In this document: in pieces, positions 1 to 7,826 of the stretch | How the letters are laid out: each line of letters begins with the position of its first letter | Position numbering within the stretch: the first letter of the stretch is position 1 | NCBI GenBank assembly: GCA_964626885.1 | Contig: CAZVJA010000115.1 | Span: forward strand, 1-15,791 | DNA: 15,791 bases | From: CAZVJA01 sp964626885 | GTDB taxonomy: Bacteria > Planctomycetota > Planctomycetia > Planctomycetales > Planctomycetaceae | Direction of reading: 5' to 3' | Made by a program: the position numbers and the translations under genes | The notes under the pieces: generated by a model | Seen by the model: the letters and a program-made list of their open reading frames with translations, nothing else | Databases searched by the model: none | Told to the model about the DNA's origin: nothing

Positions 1-612
1 AGCCAGATCTTTGTCACCATGGAACGCCCAGACCGGAACATTCTTGAGCGCCGCGGCATGCGACGGATCACCCGCGCCCGCCACGACGACAACAGCCGAC
101 CAGCGCCGCGGAGCAGCCACCGCCAAATTCCACGCCCCGGTCCCTCCCATCGACCAGCCGGTCAGAATTTCCCGGCTGGTATCGACGGAAAACTGTTGCT
201 CGACTTCATCCAGGATGCTCATTGCGCGCTTTCCATCGGCAGAGTCCGCAATCCAACCGTCTTGGAGTCGGCCGTCGATGTCCTCGCATTGCGGGAAGAC
301 CGCCAGGAAAGGGAAGGAGTCTTTACGGGTGCGAATCTGAGGTGCCAAGCCTCCCACCATCTGCAGCTGATTGTCCGTTCCGCGGGCACTGGAACCATGC
401 AGGTACAGAATCACCGGCCATTTCTTGTCCGGAGTGTAGGATGCCGGGACGAACACCATGTAGCGGTGCGCCCCTGTTTCGTCGCGATAGACGCGTTCGA
501 CGAACCCCGTTTTGATTTCCTCGGCACGCGACAAACCAGTCAAGGAAACGACGGCCATCCCGGCCAGCAGTGCGCAACGAAAATAACGATTGAGCGGGTT
601 GCAGGGAATCAT
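1..612 (-). CDS. Exported alpha/beta-hydrolase (esterase/PHB-depolymerase-like), 3' end outside window
   Basis: The frame stays open to the left edge, so 204 N-terminal residues are visible and the C-terminus is missing. A signal peptide with a hydrophobic stretch at residues 13-26 ends near SRA/EE (residues 28-32). The alpha/beta-hydrolase core follows: strand and oxyanion-hole segment VILYLHG (67-73), nucleophile elbow GWSMGG (152-157, Ser154), and a late strand VWAFHGDKD (194-202), whose Asp202 is the likely catalytic acid of the HGxxD type. The catalytic His lies beyond the edge. Such proteins hydrolyse esters outside the cytoplasm; the substrate cannot be read from this fragment. ATG at 612 is chosen because AAGGA sits 9 nt upstream and the signal peptide begins properly. 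It is separated from the upstream carboxypeptidase by 336 bp, so it probably has its own promoter. Confidence 0.85.
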   Translation of the reverse strand, partial: MIPCNPLNRYFRCALLAGMAVVSLTGLSRAEEIKTGFVERVYRDETGAHRYMVFVPASYTPDKKWPVILYLHGSSARGTDNQLQMVGGLAPQIRTRKDSFPFLAVFPQCEDIDGRLQDGWIADSADGKRAMSILDEVEQQFSVDTSREILTGWSMGGTGAWNLAVAAPRRWSAVVVVAGAGDPSHAAALKNVPVWAFHGDKDLA

Positions 613-948
613 CGGCGGATGTCCTTCGCGGTTCGTCACGACGGGGGGGAAAACGAGTCTTCAGCCGAAGGAAGCAAATTCAAGCGTGCTATGCCTGACA
701 GTCGTTGCAACGAATGCTCTCAGAATATCGGCGGAAGGGGATGCCATCTGCGACAACCGACGCTGGAACTCGCGTGCAAGCGGTGAGGACGCAACACACC
801 CACGGAACAACCGGCGTTTTCGGTGTCAGACCACCGCCGCAACCGTGACATACGAAGAGCAACCGCTACGTACCGAACGACTGCAACCGGCGGAATAACC
901 GTTGCTACCCCACTTCGTCTGGTAAAGCGGCGCGGGGAATTGGGGCGA
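613..948. other. Intergenic region, 336 bp, no gene seen
   Basis: This lies between the leftward carboxypeptidase stop and the leftward hydrolase start. I see no convincing coding frame, RNA gene or clear promoter. It holds a perfect 12-bp palindrome, TCGTTGCAACGA, at 702-713, about 90 bp upstream of the hydrolase. It also holds a hairpin at 883-905 (GCAACCGG, 8-nt loop, CCGTTGC, one bulged C), 44 bp after the carboxypeptidase stop. That hairpin has no T-run on the relevant strand, so it is a poor intrinsic terminator. Confidence 0.6.
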
Positions 949-2466
<1,518 letters not shown>

Positions 2467-2652
2467 TTGAGCTTCCTTGGCGTTCGGCATCTCGACAGGA
2501 CGTGGAACATGGTTTGGGGAGTATCGTCTTTGATGCCGTCTTGTACGACAAGTCGGAACCGTCACCAGGTCGTATTCGACCGAATTTTCGCGAAGGTTTA
2601 TGGCTATCCCGGTGAATCAGCTTGCGTGGGGTGACACGAGATTCAAAGAACT

Positions 2653-3246
2653 TTAATCCTCATCGATCTGCGGTGCTTTGATCCCGCGAGTATGCAATTT
2701 TTCCCGGAGCTTTTCCCGCGCCAGCCGCAACCGGCTCTTGGCAGTCGGGAGGGTGGTGTCCATGGCATCAGCCACCTCGGCCAGGGTCAGCCCCGAAAAA
2801 TGATGCATCGTGAACGTCAGTCGCTGATCTTCCGGAAGTTCAGAAAGAAGTGTCTCGACAAGTTCCGCGAAGTCACGTTGATCCGCATGCAGATCGGGAG
2901 GCAGGAGTTTATCAGCCAGCCGCGCCACGGCGTCCGTCTCATCGGTTTTGCTGCCGGTGCAGGCGTGAATGAGGGCATCGTGCGACTGCCGACGAACGTT
3001 ATCGATGAGCAGATTCCGCGCGATGCGATACATCCAGCCGCGAAACTTGCCGACCGGGAGATAATCCCACGACTGGTTGTAAACGCGGAGTAACGTTTCT
3101 TGGGAAAGATCTTCCGCGAACTGCAGGTCGCGGGTGTTGCGCAGGAAGAATCCGACAAGCGGTCCCTGATATTTGCCGACAAGCTCGTCGAAGGCACGCG
3201 CGTCCCCCTCCTGCAGCCGGATCATCAAGGAGTCGTCTTCGGTCAT
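2653..3246 (-). CDS. RNA polymerase sigma factor, sigma-70 family, ECF type
   Basis: A 197-residue protein with only regions sigma2 and sigma4, the ECF layout. Sigma2 spans about residues 23-86 and includes AEDLSQETLLRVY (44-56) and FRGWMYRIARNLLIDNVRR (68-86), the -10 recognition part. After a charged linker (87-127), sigma4 (about 128-182) has LPEDQR followed by the helix-turn-helix GLTLAEVADAMDTTLPTAKSR (152-172), which contacts -35 DNA. It redirects RNA polymerase to a specific promoter set. ATG at 3246 gives the expected N-terminus, but no good Shine-Dalgarno lies before it. No anti-sigma or zinc-finger protein adjoins it: downstream is the M32 peptidase, and upstream is a divergent LarA-like gene. 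Regulation and target genes are unknown. Confidence 0.93.
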   Translation of the reverse strand: MTEDDSLMIRLQEGDARAFDELVGKYQGPLVGFFLRNTRDLQFAEDLSQETLLRVYNQSWDYLPVGKFRGWMYRIARNLLIDNVRRQSHDALIHACTGSKTDETDAVARLADKLLPPDLHADQRDFAELVETLLSELPEDQRLTFTMHHFSGLTLAEVADAMDTTLPTAKSRLRLAREKLREKLHTRGIKAPQIDED

Positions 3247-3253
3247 GGCAAAG

Positions 3254-3274
3254 TGATCAGCGGTCAGCGATCAG
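3254..3274. repeat. Three imperfect tandem 7-mers upstream of the sigma gene
   Basis: TGATCAG, CGGTCAG and CGATCAG follow each other directly, 8 to 28 bp upstream of the sigma factor ATG. The last copy lies inside a 10-mer, AGCGATCAGA (3266-3275), that recurs exactly at 3352-3361 over the predicted transcription start of the divergent LarA-like gene. This may be an operator or simple repeat drift. Confidence 0.5.
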
Positions 3275-3315
3275 AGTTCCGAAAATTGCGATCTTCGTAT
3301 GGCAAATTGGCCGCG

Positions 3316-3348
3316 TTGACGCTTCCCGCACGCCCCCCCTAATATAAT
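3316..3348 (+). promoter_or_regulatory. Candidate housekeeping promoter for the LarA-like gene
   Basis: A perfect -10 box TATAAT lies at 3343-3348, with TTGACG at 3316-3321 as a possible -35 box. The 21-bp spacer is longer than the usual 16-18, so the -35 match may be coincidental. Transcription would start near 3355, leaving a leader of about 22 nt before the GTG start at 3377. The upstream in-frame ATG at 3347 overlaps the -10 box, which argues against its use. Confidence 0.45.
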
Positions 3349-3376
3349 GCGAGCGATCAGAATCGAAAGGAACATT

Positions 3377-4606
3377 GTGACGCAGTGCCTAATGAGTTTG
3401 AAATACGGCAGCCAGGGGCGATTCTCGCTGGAGATCGACTCGGAGCGGGTCGTTGCGTCTCCACCGGCACCGGAGCCGAATCCTCGCTTTGCCGAAGAGT
3501 TGGAGCAGGCGCTCGCGCATCCGCTCGATTTTCCCCCGTTGGAACAAGCCGTTATTCCGGGCGACCGCGTGACCATCGCACTCGACCGCTACACTCCGGA
3601 ATCGCCTGCGATCATCAAGGCGGTGTGGAACGTACTTTCGCGTCGCGACGTCCGTCCGGAGGACGTGCTGATTCTTCAGCCTGCTGAACGGGATGCTCCA
3701 GAGTTGATCGATCCGCGAGGAGGTCTCCCCGCAGACGTCCGAAATGTTGTGGAATGGAAGATTCACGACCCGGAATCGGAAGATGCCTGTACCTATCTCG
3801 CCAGCAGCACAACGGGGGAACGTATCTATCTTGCACGGGATATTGTCGATCGGGATTTCGTATTGCCGATCGGCCCCGTCGCGTACGATTCCCTGCTCGG
3901 CTACCGGGGAACGGGGAGCGTCCTGTATCCCGGACTCTCCACGGCCGATGCGATCGCGCGAGGGCAGGGGCAAGGGCATCACGAATTGGGACCGGATGAA
4001 GAGCGCCCGCTACGGTCGCTGATCGATGAAATCCTCTGGTTGTTAGGAGTGCAGTTTGCGATTCAGGTGGTGCCATCGACGGGGGGAAGTGTCGCCCATG
4101 TGCTGGCGGGGGCCTGTGACTCGGTATTCCATGAGGGGAAGCGGCTGCTCAACGAAGATTGGATGGTCGAACTGGAGACCCGCCCGGACATCGTGGTCGC
4201 GGCTGTCGACTGCGATGCACGCGGCCACGGTTGGGAGCAGATCGGCGCGGCACTCGAGACCGCCCGAAATCTCGTGGCCCGCAAAGGGAAGATCGTTCTC
4301 TTAACCGAATTGTCGGCTTCGCTCGGCGCGGGGCTCGAAATCTTGCGCGAGACCCGAAACCCCCGCGATGCAATTCGCCCGCTCCGCAAGCTGGCTCCCG
4401 CCGACCTCGTCGCGGCGACGCAGCTCGCAGGGGCGGTCGAATGGGCCGACGTCTACATCCTTAGCCGGCTCAACAGCGAGCTGGTCGAAGACCTGTTCAT
4501 GACTCCTCTGGCCGACGAACGGGAAGCCGTCCGACTGCTGACCGGAGATGCCACCTGCCTGTTTCTCGAAGGGGCACAGCATACGCTCGGTCGAATCCGG
4601 GGTTGA
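3377..4606 (+). CDS. LarA-fold (DUF2088) protein with degenerate active site
   Basis: A 409-residue cytoplasmic protein resembling the lactate racemase LarA along its whole length: N-terminal LKYGSQGRFSLEID, VTIALDRYTPESP (66-78), the HDP segment (130-132), GYRGTGSVLYPG (175-186), and a C-terminal domain with DIVVAAVDCDARGHG. In nickel-pincer LarA the key residues are His108, His174, Lys184 (which anchors the cofactor) and His200. By manual alignment these fall on non-equivalent residues here: QPAERD (101-106) in place of ATGFHRP, then Asp171, Ser181 and Gln197. The substrate-binding DHTRP is DRYTP. It is therefore unlikely to be a nickel racemase, and no LarB, LarC or LarE gene is in the window. 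The GTG start at 3377 has AAAGGAA 5 nt upstream; ATG at 3392 is the alternative. Function unknown. Confidence 0.8.
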   Translation: MTQCLMSLKYGSQGRFSLEIDSERVVASPPAPEPNPRFAEELEQALAHPLDFPPLEQAVIPGDRVTIALDRYTPESPAIIKAVWNVLSRRDVRPEDVLILQPAERDAPELIDPRGGLPADVRNVVEWKIHDPESEDACTYLASSTTGERIYLARDIVDRDFVLPIGPVAYDSLLGYRGTGSVLYPGLSTADAIARGQGQGHHELGPDEERPLRSLIDEILWLLGVQFAIQVVPSTGGSVAHVLAGACDSVFHEGKRLLNEDWMVELETRPDIVVAAVDCDARGHGWEQIGAALETARNLVARKGKIVLLTELSASLGAGLEILRETRNPRDAIRPLRKLAPADLVAATQLAGAVEWADVYILSRLNSELVEDLFMTPLADEREAVRLLTGDATCLFLEGAQHTLGRIRG

Positions 4607-4662
4607 GTCTCCCGCGAAACGAAACAACTCCCCCCACTTCGCGCCGGCACGGCTTCCTTAAC

Positions 4663-4778
4663 GGTTGCTGAAGGATTACCGACGAGTGAAGGATCTCGGT
4701 CAGGGCAAAGTTTCCAGCTTTTTTCGGTCCTGACTTTCCAGGGCCAGAAATCCAGATGAAGGTTGCTGAATCATTACC
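4663..4778 (+). repeat. 18-bp direct repeat pair
   Basis: GGTTGCTGAAGGATTACC (4663-4680) recurs as GGTTGCTGAATCATTACC (4761-4778), 16 of 18 identical, with start points 98 bp apart. The second copy overlaps the left arm of the TTACCAC/GTGGTAA inverted repeat. The sequences around the two copies differ, so this is a discrete short repeat and not a long duplication. Confidence 0.6.
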
Positions 4779-4901
4779 ACACGGGTTAGACTGACGTGGT
4801 AAAGTTGTTGGTTCCCACCCCGACTTGACAAACCGCGCAAGTTCACTTGGCTCCGTGCGCTGGCGGAGCACGAAATCAATACCTCTGTCGCTCTCCCAAT
4901 T

Positions 4902-4937
4902 GAGCGTTCCGCTTCCGGACGCTCCTCACGAAGGAGG
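4902..4937 (+). promoter_or_regulatory. 5'-UTR hairpin and strong Shine-Dalgarno of the oxidoreductase
   Basis: GAGCGTTCCG (4902-4911) pairs with CGGACGCTC (4916-4924) around a CTTC loop, giving nine base pairs with one bulged T. It ends only 6 nt before AAGGAGG (4931-4937), which lies 8 nt from the ATG at 4946. This near-perfect ribosome binding site fixes the start. The hairpin could stabilise the mRNA 5' end or affect initiation; it does not pair with the Shine-Dalgarno itself. Confidence 0.55.
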
Positions 4938-4945
4938 AAAGGCTG

Positions 4946-6424
4946 ATGTCGAAGCAGACTCGTCGTGATTTCCTTGAGAATTCGCTGTTGGCTTCCGCGG
5001 CTGCCGCGCTGGCGGCTTCGGGCCAAACGCATTTTGCATTTGCCGAAGACAAGCAGTCTTCCAGCCCCAACGAACGGTTGCGGGTCGCGGTGATCGGCGT
5101 GCGCGGGCGGGGAGGCGAGCATCTCTCGTCATACGGACGTCGTTCCGATGTGGAAATCGCGGCGATCGTCGACGTCGACGAGTCGGTCGGACAACAACGA
5201 ATCAAGGCGATCGAAGAGAAAACCGGGAAAGCGCCGGCTTACGTCAAGGATTTGCGACAGGTAATGGACGACAAGTCGATCGACATGGTTTCGATCGCGA
5301 CCCCCAACCACTGGCACTCGTTGGCTGCCATTTGGGCCATTCAGGCCGGCAAAGACGTGTATGTCGAAAAACCGGTCAGCCACAACGTCAGCGAGGGGCG
5401 CCGACTGGTGCAAGCCGCCCGCAAATACAAGCGGATCGTGCAATGCGGCACGCAATCCCGCTCGAATCCCGGCATGATCGATGCCATCAAGCACGTTCAC
5501 TCCGGAGGCATCGGCAAAGTCTCGCTCGCACGGGGGCTCTGTTATAAGCGGAGGCCGTCGATCGGCCCGCGCGGCACGTACCCGGTTCCGGATCGAGTCG
5601 ATTACAACCTGTGGCTCGGCCCTGCTCCCGAGAAGCCGCTCACGCGCCCCCGGTTCCACTACGACTGGCATTGGCAGTGGGATTACGGCAACGGCGACTT
5701 GGGGAACCAGGGAATCCATCAGATGGACATCGCCCGCTGGGGGCTCGGCGTCGACGATATCGGCAAGAGCATTCTCAGTTACGGTGGCCGCCTCGGTTAC
5801 GAGGACGCCGGCGAAACCGGAAACACTCAGGTTTCGATTCACGACTACGGTGACAAGCGGCTCGTCTTTGAGGTGCGTGGTCTCGAAACCCCCGCGCTTC
5901 AGGCGATTCCTCAAGCGAAGGGAGCGTCGATCGGGGTCATCTTCTATGGCACTGAGGGATACGTGGTCATGCCGTCCTATAGTGGCGGCGTTGCCTACGA
6001 CAAGGATGGCAAGCAGACAAAGGTCTTCGAAGGAGGGGCCGACCATTTCGGCAACTTCATCGACGCCGTCCGCAGCCGAAAATCCGAAGACCTCAACGCC
6101 GAAGTGCTCGAAGGGCATTTGTCGAGCGCCCTCTGCCACCTGGGGAACATTTCTTACCGCATGGGAGAACTGCTCACCGGCAAGGAAGTGGCCGAACATT
6201 TGCAAGGGGACAAAGAGAACGACGAGACGTTCGCTCGGTTCGATGAGCACCTCAAGGCAAACATGGTGGCGATCGGCGATCAGAAGATTGTCCACTTCGG
6301 GCCGAAGCTCATGATCGACGGCAAAGCAGAAGTCTTCACCGGCGATCGCGCCGCGGAAGCCAACCTGATGCTGACCCGCGAGTACCGGGCACCGTTCGTC
6401 GTTCCGTCCGAGAAGGACGTATAA
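4946..6424 (+). CDS. Tat-exported Gfo/Idh/MocA family oxidoreductase
   Basis: A 492-residue protein. QTRRDFLENS (4-13) followed by an alanine-rich hydrophobic stretch is a twin-arginine signal, so the enzyme is exported folded with its cofactor. The Rossmann domain begins at RVAVIGVRGRG (46-56), with an acidic strand end at AAIVDVD (72-78), and includes ATPNHWH (118-124) and VEKPV (140-144), the family's EKP motif with its catalytic-site lysine. The substrate domain holds the segment GNGDLGNQGIHQMDIARWGLG (248-268), typical of the many planctomycete paralogues. Such enzymes oxidise or reduce sugars, inositols or related polyols with NAD(P); the substrate here is unknown. ATG at 4946 is supported by AAGGAGG 8 nt upstream. 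It appears monocistronic: a 339-bp leader precedes it and an intrinsic terminator follows within 40 bp. Confidence 0.93.
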   Translation: MSKQTRRDFLENSLLASAAAALAASGQTHFAFAEDKQSSSPNERLRVAVIGVRGRGGEHLSSYGRRSDVEIAAIVDVDESVGQQRIKAIEEKTGKAPAYVKDLRQVMDDKSIDMVSIATPNHWHSLAAIWAIQAGKDVYVEKPVSHNVSEGRRLVQAARKYKRIVQCGTQSRSNPGMIDAIKHVHSGGIGKVSLARGLCYKRRPSIGPRGTYPVPDRVDYNLWLGPAPEKPLTRPRFHYDWHWQWDYGNGDLGNQGIHQMDIARWGLGVDDIGKSILSYGGRLGYEDAGETGNTQVSIHDYGDKRLVFEVRGLETPALQAIPQAKGASIGVIFYGTEGYVVMPSYSGGVAYDKDGKQTKVFEGGADHFGNFIDAVRSRKSEDLNAEVLEGHLSSALCHLGNISYRMGELLTGKEVAEHLQGDKENDETFARFDEHLKANMVAIGDQKIVHFGPKLMIDGKAEVFTGDRAAEANLMLTREYRAPFVVPSEKDV

Positions 6425-6455
6425 CGGGTTTCCACGGTCGCTAACAATCAGTAAC

Positions 6456-6494
6456 AATCAGCCCACTGGGGTCTTCCTGGTGGGCTGATTTTTT
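6456..6494 (+). terminator. Rho-independent terminator after the oxidoreductase
   Basis: AATCAGCCCAC (6456-6466) pairs perfectly over 11 bp with GTGGGCTGATT (6480-6490), with a 13-nt loop. Six T residues (6489-6494) follow. It lies 31 bp after the stop codon. The 10-mer TAACAATCAG is repeated in tandem just before it (6442-6451 and 6452-6461), the second copy entering the stem. Confidence 0.9.
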
Positions 6495-6553
6495 GCGCCC
6501 GTTGCACGTTCAGGCACCACAATCGCATCCTGCGTCGGTTCGACCACCCCATC

Positions 6554-6582
6554 TTGCCCCATTCACCCGAACGTGCTACAAG
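6554..6582 (+). promoter_or_regulatory. Weak candidate promoter for the DUF1573 gene
   Basis: TTGCCC (6554-6559) and TACAAG (6577-6582) each match the sigma-70 consensus at four of six bases and are separated by 17 bp. They lie between the upstream terminator and the start at 6638, which would give a leader of about 50 nt. The position is plausible but the match is weak. Confidence 0.3.
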
Positions 6583-6637
6583 TCCTCGCGATTTCCAACC
6601 CTTCTCGCGTTATCTCCTTCGAGTCTCTGGAGCGTGC

Positions 6638-7813
6638 ATGGACGCCAATCGCTCTCAGTCCAGCCTGACACTCAAACAGCGCGCGGCCCTGCTTGCGGCG
6701 GCTTCGCTACCGTTCGTCCTCTCGCTCGGTTTTCATTTGGCAGGCCCCAAAGCAAGCGAACCGCAGCCTGCTGCTGACCGCCCGGCACTGGTGTTCAATC
6801 AATATTTCGTCGATTTGGGACCGCGCCCCACCGAGCCGACCATGCACGCCTTTTTCGGATTTCGCAACCGAGGAAATGCACCGGTCAAAATCATTGACAT
6901 TGAAACGAGTTGCGGATGCATGATCTCGGAATTCCAGAACAACAAACGAGAGTACGCACCGGGGGAAGAAGGGAAATTCTTTCTCACAGTCAAGACGACC
7001 CGAGAAATGCCGGGCCCGAAGGAATACTTCGCCAAGCTCCGCTACGAAGATCCCCAGCCGCGCGAAATCGACGTCTCGTTCCGATGCGTACTTCCGGAGC
7101 AGCAGGTGCGTGTCTCGCCGCCGGCCACAGTCGTTTATCAGCCGAATACGCATCCGACAAGCAAGGAGTTCCATGTCACCGACAACCGTCGGAAGCCGCT
7201 CCGCGTGCTCGATGTCAGTTCCTCGGCGGATTATATCGCGGCCAAAATCGGGGACATCGAATCGGATGAAGATGGACCGCGGCGAACGATCATCAACGTG
7301 ACGGTGGAAACGAACGTCCCTCCCGGCCGACATGACGAGATGGTGACGCTCTTGACTGACGACCCGAAGTTTCAGCAGATACCAATTTACGTGCGCGTGG
7401 AGGGATCCGCTCCCGACCCCGCCGTGGCCGGCGCGCCGGGCGCGGTGCGATTCGAGCCGGAGATGTTGAAGCTGCATGGATCGCGCGACCAGGCGGTCGA
7501 CAGCCAGGTCATTCTCATCGACGAGCGCGAAAAGCCGTTTCATCCGACGAGCGTCATCAGCACGTCGCCGGCGGTGCAGGCGCACCTGGAAAAAGGGGAG
7601 ACCGACCCGGCAGGCCACACCCGCTGGCGAATCGCCGTCACGGGCGTACCGGGGTTGCCGCCGGGCAACTTCCGCTCGATGATCAAAGTTCGAACGAATG
7701 ATCCCAACTACACGGAAGTGGCTGTGCCGGTGCAGTTCGTCGTTCCCGACTCAACGGGCAAGGTCGATCGCATGGTTGTTCCCGCATCCGGGATGCGCCC
7801 CGCGTCTCCGTAA
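6638..7813 (+). CDS. Exported DUF1573-domain protein
   Basis: A 391-residue protein. Residues 16-35 form a hydrophobic segment after a basic N-terminus, giving a signal peptide or signal anchor, so the rest lies outside the cytoplasm. A DUF1573 domain covers about residues 50-155: LVFNQYFVDLG (51-61), FRNRGNAPVKIIDIETSCGC (75-94) with the paired cysteines of the SCGC motif, and APGEEGKFFLTVKT (107-120). This Ig-like (ASPM-SPD-2-Hydin-type) beta-sandwich is followed by two further beta-rich segments, about 160-256 and 268-370, each ending in a 'TDDP' or 'TNDP' turn (240-243, 353-356) like the end of the first. The protein is therefore probably three tandem Ig-like domains. The role of the family is unknown; it is frequent in Bacteroidota and Planctomycetota. 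ATG at 6638 has GGAG 5 nt upstream; the longer open frame to 6554 overlaps the weak promoter. Confidence 0.88.
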   Translation: MDANRSQSSLTLKQRAALLAAASLPFVLSLGFHLAGPKASEPQPAADRPALVFNQYFVDLGPRPTEPTMHAFFGFRNRGNAPVKIIDIETSCGCMISEFQNNKREYAPGEEGKFFLTVKTTREMPGPKEYFAKLRYEDPQPREIDVSFRCVLPEQQVRVSPPATVVYQPNTHPTSKEFHVTDNRRKPLRVLDVSSSADYIAAKIGDIESDEDGPRRTIINVTVETNVPPGRHDEMVTLLTDDPKFQQIPIYVRVEGSAPDPAVAGAPGAVRFEPEMLKLHGSRDQAVDSQVILIDEREKPFHPTSVISTSPAVQAHLEKGETDPAGHTRWRIAVTGVPGLPPGNFRSMIKVRTNDPNYTEVAVPVQFVVPDSTGKVDRMVVPASGMRPASP

Positions 7814-7826
7814 CGCTCACCGCTCA

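Larger units (their letters stand above)
4607..4945. other. Intergenic leader region, 339 bp, with repeats and hairpins
   Basis: No gene is seen between the LarA-like gene and the oxidoreductase. It contains an 18-bp direct repeat with two mismatches (4663-4680 and 4761-4778); an inverted repeat TTACCAC/GTGGTAA (4774-4780 and 4796-4802); GTCAGG/CCTGAC (4699-4704 and 4729-4734); a perfect -35-like TTGACA at 4825-4830 without a recognisable -10 at 16-18 bp; and a hairpin at 4902-4924 just before the ribosome binding site. It is unusually long and structured compared with other gaps here, so the oxidoreductase may be regulated through it. Confidence 0.6.

Noticed and set aside
19..786. 255-codon plus-strand open frame at the left edge
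   Set aside because: The minus strand here encodes a signal peptide plus a full alpha/beta-hydrolase motif set; the plus frame has none.
883..905. Hairpin after the carboxypeptidase gene as a terminator
   Set aside because: The stem has a bulge and no T-run follows on the minus strand.
4825..4830. TTGACA upstream of the oxidoreductase as a promoter
   Set aside because: The -35 box is perfect, but no -10-like hexamer lies 16-18 bp downstream, so I list it only within the intergenic description.
5129..6457. 442-codon open frame opposite the Gfo/Idh/MocA gene
   Set aside because: It is a mirror frame of a GC-rich gene with strong codon bias; its product shows no family motif, and the plus-strand protein is unmistakable.
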